A stretch of 32,067 nucleotides of DNA from Bacteroidota bacterium (GTDB lineage: Bacteria; Bacteroidota; Bacteroidia; Chitinophagales; Chitinophagaceae): the NCBI GenBank assembly GCA_023411775.1, contig JAEYOL010000331.1:1-32067 (forward strand), in the 5' to 3' direction. The notes below the pieces were generated by a model. That model was not told the DNA's origin, did not search any database, and was given only the letters and a program-made list of their open reading frames with translations. Within the stretch, counting starts at the first letter, position 1, and each line of letters starts with the position of its first letter. This document shows positions 23,901 to 31,585 of the stretch, piece by piece. The position numbers and the translations under genes are program-made.

Positions 23901-26828
23901 TTATACTACCACATTCACCATTTTACCTTTTACATAAATGATCTTCTTGTGAGGTCTTCCTTCCAGCCATTTCTGTACCACTTCATTTGCCAGTACAAGT
24001 GACTCCACTTCAGGTTGCGATGCGTCGAGCGAAATATTCATCGTTGTCCGCAATTTCCCATTCACAGATACCGGGTATTCTTTGCTGCTCTCGAGAGTAT
24101 GCTTTGGATCGAACTTTGGAAATGCCGCATCGAGCACGCTGCCTTCATTGCCGAGTCGCGACCAGAGTTCCTCCGCAACATGAGGCGCATATGGAGTGAG
24201 TAAGATAAGCAAAGGTTGCAATATCTCCTTCTTGTGGCATTTCAGGTCGGTCAGCTCATTGACCGCTATCATAAACCCGCTGACACCGGTGTTGAAACTA
24301 AATCTTTCTGTAACCTCTTCAATTTGTTTGATCGTTTTATGCAAAACCTTCAGTTCTGCTGCAGTAGCTGGTTCTTCGTTCCAGATCTTTCCTTTTGCAT
24401 CATCATAATACAAACGCCAAAGTTTTTTCAAAAAACGATGCACACCTTCAATACCTTTTGTATCCCAGGGTTTACTCATTTCTACCGGGCCGAGAAACAT
24501 CTCATACATACGGAAGGTGTCGGCTCCATACCGGCTTACCAGGTCGTCGGGATTGACGGTGTTGTACAGCCGCTTACTCATCTTTTCGGTAAGCGTGCCA
24601 CAGATGTATTTCCCATTTTCCAGCACAAATTCGGCATTGGCATATTCATCCCGCCATTTCTTAAACGCGTCAATATCCAGTTCAAGGCCGTCAACGATAT
24701 TAACATCCACATGAAGCTGGTCGGTATCATAATTGTCTTTTAAACCTTCAGAGACAAATGTGTTGCTGTTGCGCACACGGTAAACAAACCTGCTGCTTCC
24801 CTGGATCATACCCTGGTTGACCAGTTTTTTAAAGGGTTCATCATGCCCAATGAACCCGAGGTCGTAAAGGGCTTTGGTCCACATGCGGCTGTATAATAAA
24901 TGTCCGACGGCATGTTCGGTACCCCCAATATAAAGGTCCACCTGTCCCCAGTAATCCGAAGCTTTGCGATCACAAAATGCATTGTCATTATGCGGATCCA
25001 TGTAGCGCAGGAAATACCAGCTGCTACCTGCATATCCGGGCATGGTGTTCGTCTCCAGCTCTCTCGATACCCATCCGGGTATATTGGCTAAGGGACCTTG
25101 TCCATCGGGTCCGGGCTTATAACTATCAACATGCGGTAATTCGAGGGGTAGCTCCTTTTCATCGAGCGGATAGGCGATACCATTTTTCCATTGGATCGGG
25201 AATGGTTCACCCCAGTAACGCTGGCGGCTGAAAGCAGCATCGCGCATTTTATAATTGATCTTCCGGATACCGATCCCCATTTCCTCCAGCTTATCGATCA
25301 CCACATCGATCGCGTCTCTCATGAACATGCCATTGATAAAACCCGAATTTTCAAGGATAGCATCTTTGGTGGGATTGGCTTCCTCGCCATTAAAATGATT
25401 GCCGATTATATTGGTAACGGGAATATTAAAATGGCGTGCGAACTTGAAATCCCTTTCATCGCCGCATGGCACGGCCATGATAGCGCCGGTTCCATATCCT
25501 GCCAACACGTATTCGCTTATCCAGATTGGTATTTCTCTCCCATCAAAGGGATTTATGGCATAGGCGCCGGTAAAAACACCAGTGATCTTTTTCTCAGCCT
25601 GGCGCTCCCGGTCGCTACGGCTTTTTACATAACCAATATATTCCTCGACCGATGCACGTTGCTCCTTCGATGTGATCTGTTCTACCAGCTCATGCTCGGG
25701 AGCTATCACCATGAAGTCAACACCGAATATTGTGTCGGGGCGGGTGGTATAGACCCTTAACGCCTCAACCCCCGACCCCTTCTCTGCCGAGAGAAGGGGA
25801 GATGATCCGCTTTCCCTCAAAATCTCATAATGACCAGACTCCCTTGCATGGTCTTTATTCCCTTCTCCGCGAGGAGAGGGGTTAGGGGTGAGTCGAACCT
25901 CAAAATCAATTTCCGCTCCACTACTCTTACCAATCCAATTGGTTTGCATCTCCTTCATCGCATCACTGAAGTCGACGGTATCGAGACCTTCGAGCAGGCG
26001 GTCGGCATATTCGGTGATACGCAGGTACCACTGACGCAATTTTTTCTTTACAACCGGGTAGCCGCCGCGTTCACTCACACCATTGATCACTTCATCATTT
26101 GCCAGCACTGTTCCCAGGGCTTCACACCAATTCACTTCACCCACACCGCAATAAGCCAGGCGATATTGCATCAGGATATCCTCGCGGGTGAATTCATCAA
26201 ATGCTGTCCATTCTGCGGCAGTAAAAGAGGTAATTGAGTATTGGGAATTAGGGATTGAGTGTAGCTTGTTTCCCTCTTTTTCAAAAGCCGCGATGAGCGT
26301 TGCAATAGGTTCCGCTTTACGCGTAAGCCTGTTGAAAAAGCTATTGAACAGTTGTAAAAATATCCACTGTGTCCATTTGTAATATTTTGGATCGCTGGTA
26401 CGAACTTCACGTTCCCAGTCGAAGCAAAACCCGATATTATCCAGCTGCTTGCGGAATGTCTTAATATTGGCATCCGTCGAAACCGCGGGGTGAATACCGT
26501 GGTCAATAGCAAACTGTTCAGCGGGCAGTCCAAATGCGTCATACCCCATCGGGTGGAGTACATTAAATCCTTTCAGTCTTTTATACCGCGCATAAATATC
26601 ACTGGCAATATAACCCAGCGGGTGACCGACATGCAGGCCCGCGCCACTGGGATAAGGGAACATATCCAGGACATAATATTTGGGCTTAGTGCTCTCATTG
26701 CTTACCCGGTACGCTTTCACATCCTTCCAGTGCTGTTGCCATTTCTTTTCTATCTCCCTAAAATTATACTCCGCGCCGGCAACGGAAGCATCTGCACTGC
26801 CCATTCCTTTTTTATCAGTGATACCCAT
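23901..26828 (-). CDS. leuS: Leucyl-tRNA synthetase with two repeat-derived in-frame inserts
   Basis: LeuRS (975 aa) charges tRNA-Leu and hydrolyses mischarged products in its CP1 editing domain. The HIGH-type motif is HVGH (66-69) and the KMSKS-type motif is KMSKR (749-753, Arg in the last place). Editing motifs are TTRPDTIFG (361-369) and the conserved Asp in MAVPCGDERD (D457). The family's DLYIGGTEHAVGHLLYSR is present. Two stretches look inserted: residues ~190-199 (HSIPNSQYSI) from a heptanucleotide repeat, and residues ~312-358 (from RLTPNPSPRGEG to GVEALR) from a REPIN-like element between EIDFEV and VYTTRPDTIFG. The frame stays open throughout, and the gene is probably functional since LeuRS is essential. 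The protein is longer than most homologues. The EEP-family gene follows. Confidence 0.96.
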   Translation of the reverse strand: MGITDKKGMGSADASVAGAEYNFREIEKKWQQHWKDVKAYRVSNESTKPKYYVLDMFPYPSGAGLHVGHPLGYIASDIYARYKRLKGFNVLHPMGYDAFGLPAEQFAIDHGIHPAVSTDANIKTFRKQLDNIGFCFDWEREVRTSDPKYYKWTQWIFLQLFNSFFNRLTRKAEPIATLIAAFEKEGNKLHSIPNSQYSITSFTAAEWTAFDEFTREDILMQYRLAYCGVGEVNWCEALGTVLANDEVINGVSERGGYPVVKKKLRQWYLRITEYADRLLEGLDTVDFSDAMKEMQTNWIGKSSGAEIDFEVRLTPNPSPRGEGNKDHARESGHYEILRESGSSPLLSAEKGSGVEALRVYTTRPDTIFGVDFMVIAPEHELVEQITSKEQRASVEEYIGYVKSRSDRERQAEKKITGVFTGAYAINPFDGREIPIWISEYVLAGYGTGAIMAVPCGDERDFKFARHFNIPVTNIIGNHFNGEEANPTKDAILENSGFINGMFMRDAIDVVIDKLEEMGIGIRKINYKMRDAAFSRQRYWGEPFPIQWKNGIAYPLDEKELPLELPHVDSYKPGPDGQGPLANIPGWVSRELETNTMPGYAGSSWYFLRYMDPHNDNAFCDRKASDYWGQVDLYIGGTEHAVGHLLYSRMWTKALYDLGFIGHDEPFKKLVNQGMIQGSSRFVYRVRNSNTFVSEGLKDNYDTDQLHVDVNIVDGLELDIDAFKKWRDEYANAEFVLENGKYICGTLTEKMSKRLYNTVNPDDLVSRYGADTFRMYEMFLGPVEMSKPWDTKGIEGVHRFLKKLWRLYYDDAKGKIWNEEPATAAELKVLHKTIKQIEEVTERFSFNTGVSGFMIAVNELTDLKCHKKEILQPLLILLTPYAPHVAEELWSRLGNEGSVLDAAFPKFDPKHTLESSKEYPVSVNGKLRTTMNISLDASQPEVESLVLANEVVQKWLEGRPHKKIIYVKGKMVNVVV
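25763..25892. repeat. REPIN-like palindromic element inside leuS
   Basis: Two similar hairpin ends in inverted orientation enclose a core of about 60 bases. The left end (25776-25799) is a perfect 10-bp stem, CCCCTTCTCT with AGAGAAGGGG and loop GCCG. The right end (25860-25881) is a 9-bp stem with one G-T pair and loop GCGA. Outside each hairpin lies a matching tail (CTCAACCCCCGA on the left; its inverted counterpart TTAGGGGTGAG on the right). The element therefore has imperfect terminal inverted repeats of about 33-36 bp. It is read in frame as part of the LeuRS editing domain. Confidence 0.8.
26232..26259. repeat. Heptanucleotide tandem repeat (nATTRRG, four units) inside leuS
   Basis: Four contiguous heptamers, AATTGAG, TATTGGG, AATTAGG and GATTGAG, are translated on the minus strand as part of HSIPNSQYSI in LeuRS. 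Confidence 0.65.
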
Positions 26829-27012
26829 TACTGTTTAATTCCTGTTTTAATTGATGAAACGTTTTACTATTCAGTATGCCTGCATTCGTGTAACGGCGGC
26901 ATCTGGCGCCACCATTCACAACTTTAACAAATTAGATTCTACACATGGCAATATCAGGCAGTTGCAATCGTTTAAATGGGCAGCAAAAATACTGATTGTA
27001 CCCTTAATCCGT

Positions 27013-27020
27013 TAAATTTG
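27013..27020 (+). promoter_or_regulatory. -7 promoter box of ftsX
   Basis: TAAATTTG matches TAnnTTTG exactly, 69 bases before the ATG at 27090. No -33 TTTG is found at 19-23 bases. The rest of the 261-base divergent gap between leuS and ftsX shows no other clear feature. Confidence 0.4.
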
Positions 27021-27089
27021 CCTGCCCGCTGTTTTCCCATACATAGTGAAAAGCGAGGCGATCCGTTAATTTCAGAAAACATCGAATTT

Positions 27090-27962
27090 ATGGCTCAAAC
27101 CGCAAAGAGCTACGGCAAACGTGGCAAACCATCCTATTTCATGTCGATACTTGGCGTAACGCTGGTATTATTCCTGCTTGGAATTATCGGGTGGCTTGTT
27201 ATCAATGCCAATAAACTCGGGAATTATTTTAAGGAAAATGTGGAAGTTGGCGCCTACCTGCGCGGCGATCTGAACCCAAAAGACAGTGCCGACCTGATGG
27301 AGTATATTTCCTCCAAGCCCTATGTCAGGACTATTGAATTTATCACCAAAGAAGCCGCCAAGAAAAAGTACCTCGGCGATGGGAATGAAAACTGGGACAA
27401 AGTGCTGGATGCGAATCCACTGCCCAATAGCATCAATTTTAAGGTGAAGCAGCAATATATGAACAGCGACTCGCTGGCTGCTATCCAGGCCGATCTCAAA
27501 CAGCAAACCTATGTCAGTGACGTGGAATACCCAAAAGCGCTGGTTGAGGGCCTGAACAGGAATATTCAAAGGATCAGCCTGATCCTGCTGGCCATCGTAA
27601 TACTACTGGCCCTGGTGGTCATCATCCTGATCGACAATACTATCAGGCTGGCTATGTTTAGTAACCGCTTTCTCATTAAAACTATGCAAATGGTGGGTGC
27701 CACCCGGTGGTTTATCGCCAAACCGATGAACATACGTGCCGTGATCAATGGCGCTATCAGTGGAATAATCGCCATCGCGGCGGTGATACTGGTCATCTGG
27801 GGTGCCGAACGGCTTCTCCCCGAAATGAAGGCCATCCACGACAATACAACCCTGATCTTACTTTTTGCCGGTCTTATCATACTGGGCATCTGCATCACCG
27901 TTTTTAGCACGCATCGTAGCGTGTTGAAGTACCTGAAGATGAAACTGGATGACCTTTATTAA
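27090..27962 (+). CDS. ftsX: Cell division protein FtsX
   Basis: FtsX (290 aa) is the inner-membrane, permease-like partner of the ATPase FtsE and controls peptidoglycan hydrolases during septation. A short basic cytoplasmic N-terminus leads to TM1 (VTLVLFLLGIIGWLVI). A periplasmic domain of ~120 residues follows (VGAYLRGDL, FITKEAAKKKYL, NPLPNSINFKV), then three TM helices with the family motif MQMVGATRWFI between TM2 and TM3, and a short C-terminus. The ATG at 27090 (MAQTAKSYGKRG) is chosen because the upstream in-frame extension looks non-coding and contains the -7 box. ftsE is not adjacent. The downstream DUF3098 and uppP genes form a gene order recalled as typical in Bacteroidota. Confidence 0.93.
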   Translation: MAQTAKSYGKRGKPSYFMSILGVTLVLFLLGIIGWLVINANKLGNYFKENVEVGAYLRGDLNPKDSADLMEYISSKPYVRTIEFITKEAAKKKYLGDGNENWDKVLDANPLPNSINFKVKQQYMNSDSLAAIQADLKQQTYVSDVEYPKALVEGLNRNIQRISLILLAIVILLALVVIILIDNTIRLAMFSNRFLIKTMQMVGATRWFIAKPMNIRAVINGAISGIIAIAAVILVIWGAERLLPEMKAIHDNTTLILLFAGLIILGICITVFSTHRSVLKYLKMKLDDLY

Positions 27963-28049
27963 TGATATGATGGCGTAAGTCGCTGCCAGCGCTGGCCTGC
28001 TGGTGGCACTCATATAAAATCCCTATATTGCGACACCAAATTGCATAAA

Positions 28050-28289
28050 ATGGCAGAAAACAAATCTACCCCCTCTATATTTTCAAAAGAAAATTATACT
28101 TGGATGGCGATTGGGGCTATCGTGATCACGATCGGAATGTTTCTGATGGCCGGGGGCAAATCCAGCGACCCCTCCGTTTTTAATAAAGACGAAGTTTACA
28201 GCACAACACGTATCACCATCGCTCCTATTTTAATATTGATAGGCCTGGGCCTGGAAGTTTACGCGATTTTCAAAAGACCAAAAGCATAA
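28050..28289 (+). CDS. DUF3098 small membrane protein
   Basis: This 79-aa protein has two membrane helices (about 17-36 and 57-74) joined by a short loop. It matches the DUF3098 family pattern: FSKENYTWMAIGAIVITIGMFLM, then GGKSSDP, then VYSTTRITIAPILILIGLGLEVYAIF. The ATG at 28050 is preferred to a TTG at 28041. It lies between ftsX and uppP. Its function is unknown; the position suggests a link with division or envelope synthesis, which is inference only. Confidence 0.9.
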   Translation: MAENKSTPSIFSKENYTWMAIGAIVITIGMFLMAGGKSSDPSVFNKDEVYSTTRITIAPILILIGLGLEVYAIFKRPKA

Positions 28290-28392
28290 TAACTATAGCG
28301 AAATTATTTTACCGGTTTGAAAATTTGAACAGGTCAAGTTTTTAGATCGGCTTTTTTATTTCGACGACCCCACAAAATCACTGCCCGCCGAT

Positions 28393-29211
28393 ATGTCCAT
28401 TTTAGAAGCCATCATCATTGCAATCGTAGAGGGTCTGACTGAATTCCTTCCCATTTCTTCCACCGGGCATATGGTAATTGCCAGTTCGCTCCTGGGCATT
28501 CATAAAGCGGAGTTTACAAAGCTGTTTGAAGTGGCCATACAACTTGGCGCCATCCTGGCGGTTGTTGTATTATACTGGAAAAAATTCTTTGATTTCCGTC
28601 GCTGGCAATTCTATCTAAAACTTGTTGTAGGTGTGATACCTGCCCTGGTACTTGGATTTATATTTTCCGAGAAAATAGACGGCTGGCTCGAAAATCCCAC
28701 CATTGTAGCGGTGTCAATGCTGGTGGGTGGTATCGTTCTTATTTTTATTGACAAAGCTTTCAATCACCCACGCATCGAAAATGATGAACAGGTGACTTAT
28801 GGCAAAGCTTTTATGACAGGTCTCTGGCAGACGCTAGCCATGATCCCCGGCGTGAGCCGGAGTGCAGCGTCCATTATCGGTGGCATGCAGCAGGGTTTTA
28901 CAAGAAACCTCGCGGCGGAATTCTCTTTTTTCCTGGCAGTGCCTACAATGGTTGCCGCTTCCGCGCATTCCCTGTTTGTGAAAGTATGGGAACAATCAGG
29001 TGAGCCACGAAGGGGTTATGAGATCATATTGGAAAGCAGTGATAACACGATCGCTTTTATCGTGGGAAACATTGTCGCATTTATCGTTGCTATACTCGCT
29101 ATCCGATTTTTTATTTCCTACCTAAAAATGTACGGTTTCAAGGTTTTTGGCTGGTATCGGATCATTGCCGGCATCATCCTGCTGGTACTGCTATATGCCG
29201 GCCTGATTTAG
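28393..29211 (+). CDS. uppP: Undecaprenyl-diphosphatase UppP
   Basis: UppP/BacA (272 aa, usual length) removes a phosphate from undecaprenyl diphosphate at the outer face of the inner membrane to recycle the lipid carrier of peptidoglycan and O-antigen; it also gives bacitracin tolerance. Both active-site motifs are present: EGLTEFLPISSTGH at 13-26 (catalytic Glu residues and the SSTGH segment) and PGVSRSAASI in the second half. About eight hydrophobic helices are visible. It follows the DUF3098 gene by 103 bases and precedes an MFS gene. The usual Bacteroidota neighbour truB is not found here. Confidence 0.96.
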   Translation: MSILEAIIIAIVEGLTEFLPISSTGHMVIASSLLGIHKAEFTKLFEVAIQLGAILAVVVLYWKKFFDFRRWQFYLKLVVGVIPALVLGFIFSEKIDGWLENPTIVAVSMLVGGIVLIFIDKAFNHPRIENDEQVTYGKAFMTGLWQTLAMIPGVSRSAASIIGGMQQGFTRNLAAEFSFFLAVPTMVAASAHSLFVKVWEQSGEPRRGYEIILESSDNTIAFIVGNIVAFIVAILAIRFFISYLKMYGFKVFGWYRIIAGIILLVLLYAGLI

Positions 29212-29255
29212 TATCGCATAAGTGAAATCCCTATTTTTACCGAAATCATTTGCGT

Positions 29256-30701
29256 ATGCTTCAAACGGCTCCCAAAAAAGTCGTGAACGGTTGGGCCATG
29301 TATGACTGGGCCAACTCGGTGTACAACCTCGTAATTACAACAACCTTTTTCCCGATCTATTTTATTTCGGTTACGAGAGGCGCAGAAGGATCTGATAAGG
29401 TCAGATTCCTTGGAAGAGACTTTGTGAATTCTTCACTATATGACTATATCCTGGCGACTGCCTACCTGATCATCGCAATTTCTTATCCCATTCTTACCTC
29501 CATTGCGGATACACGAGGTAACAAGAAGAATTTTATGCGATTTTTCTGTTACATGGGGGCCCTGGGTTGCAGCCTGCTATTCTTTTTCGATGAAACAAAC
29601 CTGGGATTCGGGATAGTCTGCTTTATGCTGGCAGCGATGGGCTATGTGGGCAGCCTGGTTTTTTACAATGCATACCTGCCGGAAATTGCAAAACCTGAAG
29701 ACCGCGACCGAATCAGTGCCAGAGGTTTTGCATTTGGTTATGCCGGCAGCGTGCTGATGCAGATGATAGGCTTTGCCCTCGTCATCTTTATGAAAGGCCA
29801 GGAAGCAAAGGCCACCCAGATCACCTTTTTGCTGGTGGGTATCTGGTGGGTAAGCTTTGCACAGATAAGCTTTGCGCGATTGCCCACACCTGAAAAGAAA
29901 GTGGTGAAAAAAGGAAATGTTTTGAAAGACGGCTTTTCAGAATTAAAAAAAGTGTTCAATGAGGTCAGGCATCTGCCGGTGCTGAAAAGATTTCTCCGTG
30001 GCTTTTTCTTTTACAGCATGGGGGTACAAACTGTAATGCTTGCCGCTACTTTGTTTGGCAGCAAACTTTTGAACCTCGAGGATAGCAAACTCATCATTAC
30101 CGTTGTGCTGATCCAATTGGTCGCCATCGCCGGCGCCATCGTGATGAGCAGGCTGTCTACCCGATTTGGCAACCTGAAAGTATTGATGGGGGTAATCGTG
30201 CTTTGGGTATTCATTTGTATTGCCGCGTATCGCACAGCGACTGCAGCCGAGGGCCTGCAGGTTTATCACGACAAATTACAGACCCTTGAAGTTGCACATA
30301 AAGACGCAACGAGTTCGGGGAATACAGCTTTACTGAAAAGCCTCGATAGCGAACTGGCTGTGTTGAATGAAGAACTCCGTCCACATCAACAACCCATTGA
30401 GTTTAGTTTCTATGGTCTCGCATTGGCAGTAGGCCTGGTGATGGGAGGCATTCAATCCCTGAGCCGTTCCACCTATTCCAAGCTAATGCCTGAAACAAAG
30501 GATACGGCTTCATATTTCAGCTACTACGATCTTACTGAAAAAATTGCCCTGGTGATTGGCATTTTAAGTTTCGGTTATATTGAAGAATTTACAGGCAGCA
30601 TGAAAAATTCCGTATTATCCCTGATCATATTCTTTGGCATAGGGCTGGCATGGCTTTATAGTGCTTTGATAAAACAAAAAAAGCAAGATCAGGTTATCTA
30701 A
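29256..30701 (+). CDS. MFS transporter, UMF1/Atg22-like
   Basis: This is an inner-membrane transporter of 481 aa with about 12 hydrophobic helices. The start VVNGWAMYDWANSVYNLVITTTFFPIYF and the GYVGSLVFYNAYLPEIA segment are typical of the UMF1 (Atg22-like) branch of the major facilitator superfamily, whose substrates in bacteria are mostly unknown. A hydrophilic stretch (about 340-375) separates later helices, and MGGIQSLSRSTYSKLMPE is a conserved family segment. The ATG at 29256 is chosen over the TTG at 29250. It lies 44 bases after uppP and 11 bases before the MBL-fold gene, so all three may form one transcript. Confidence 0.9.
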   Translation: MLQTAPKKVVNGWAMYDWANSVYNLVITTTFFPIYFISVTRGAEGSDKVRFLGRDFVNSSLYDYILATAYLIIAISYPILTSIADTRGNKKNFMRFFCYMGALGCSLLFFFDETNLGFGIVCFMLAAMGYVGSLVFYNAYLPEIAKPEDRDRISARGFAFGYAGSVLMQMIGFALVIFMKGQEAKATQITFLLVGIWWVSFAQISFARLPTPEKKVVKKGNVLKDGFSELKKVFNEVRHLPVLKRFLRGFFFYSMGVQTVMLAATLFGSKLLNLEDSKLIITVVLIQLVAIAGAIVMSRLSTRFGNLKVLMGVIVLWVFICIAAYRTATAAEGLQVYHDKLQTLEVAHKDATSSGNTALLKSLDSELAVLNEELRPHQQPIEFSFYGLALAVGLVMGGIQSLSRSTYSKLMPETKDTASYFSYYDLTEKIALVIGILSFGYIEEFTGSMKNSVLSLIIFFGIGLAWLYSALIKQKKQDQVI

Positions 30702-30712
30702 AAATCGAGCTG

Positions 30713-31585
30713 ATGAATTTATATACGATCAATACCGGCCATTTTAAACTCGATGGAGGTGCCATGTTTGGCGTGGTACCCAAGAGTATTTGGAATAAGA
30801 TCAATCCGGCCGATGAAAATAATATGTGTTCCTGGGCGCTCCGCTGCCTGCTGATCGAAGACGGCGACCGCCTGATACTGGTTGACAATGGGATGGGCGA
30901 TAAACAGGACGCAAAATTCTTTGGCTATTACTACCTGCATGGCGATGACACACTTGATAAATCACTCGCTAAATACGGTTTTCGACGCGATGATATCACG
31001 GATGTATTCCTCACCCACCTTCACTTTGATCATTGCGGCGGAAGTATCATAAGAGCAGCCGATAAATTAATACCTGCCTTCCCCAATGCGGTGTACTGGA
31101 GCAATGAGTCACACTGGCAATGGGCCGTAGAACCGAATGAAAGAGAAAAAGCTTCTTTTCTAAAAGAAAACATACTACCAATCAATGAAAGCGGTCAATT
31201 GAAGTTTATAGATTCTGCAGGCGGACAAGGTGTTGAAAAAACAGGAAAGCTTTCCTCCATAAATTTTTCTGAAGGTTTTGATATCCGGTTTGTGAGCGGT
31301 CATACCCGGGATATGATGCTGCCGCAACTAAGCTACAAGGGAAAAACAATAGTCTTTATGGCCGACCTGCTTCCTTCGCAGGGACATATCCCACTGCCCT
31401 ATGTGATGGCCTATGATATGTTTCCACTAACCACTCTAGACGAAAAAAAATCTTTTCTCCGTGAAGCTATCGATGGAGATTATATTCTCTTTTTTGAGCA
31501 TGACCCGGTGTATGAATGCTGCAACCTGAAACAGACAGAACGCGGGATCCGGCCGGAAGAATTTTTCAAGCTTGAAGAAATCTAG
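30713..31585 (+). CDS. Metallo-beta-lactamase-fold hydrolase
   Basis: This is a 290-aa cytoplasmic (no signal peptide) MBL-fold enzyme. The di-zinc motif HLHFDH is at 102-107. It is followed by the His in SGHTRDMM, the bridging Asp in FMADLLPS and the His in FFEHDPV, so the full metal set is present. The N-terminal pattern (a buried GG, then LIEDGDRLILVDNGMGDK) and overall size resemble the N-acyl-homoserine-lactonase/GloB-like subfamilies, but the substrate is unknown. It is closely spaced behind the MFS gene. Its TAG stop overlaps that of the convergent DUF3108 gene in a shared CTAG. Confidence 0.92.
   Translation: MNLYTINTGHFKLDGGAMFGVVPKSIWNKINPADENNMCSWALRCLLIEDGDRLILVDNGMGDKQDAKFFGYYYLHGDDTLDKSLAKYGFRRDDITDVFLTHLHFDHCGGSIIRAADKLIPAFPNAVYWSNESHWQWAVEPNEREKASFLKENILPINESGQLKFIDSAGGQGVEKTGKLSSINFSEGFDIRFVSGHTRDMMLPQLSYKGKTIVFMADLLPSQGHIPLPYVMAYDMFPLTTLDEKKSFLREAIDGDYILFFEHDPVYECCNLKQTERGIRPEEFFKLEEI

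Noticed and set aside
25191..25760. 189-residue plus-strand open frame within leuS, and a 175-residue one at 24216-24743
   Set aside because: Both are antisense to conserved LeuRS motifs and have no start signal or recognisable domain.
26976..27089. In-frame upstream extension of ftsX
   Set aside because: The extension lacks family similarity and contains a -7 promoter box; the ATG at 27090 fits the FtsX N-terminus.
27985..27996. Perfect palindrome GCCAGCGCTGGC after ftsX, considered as a terminator
   Set aside because: There is no loop and no following T-run; it may be a chance palindrome.
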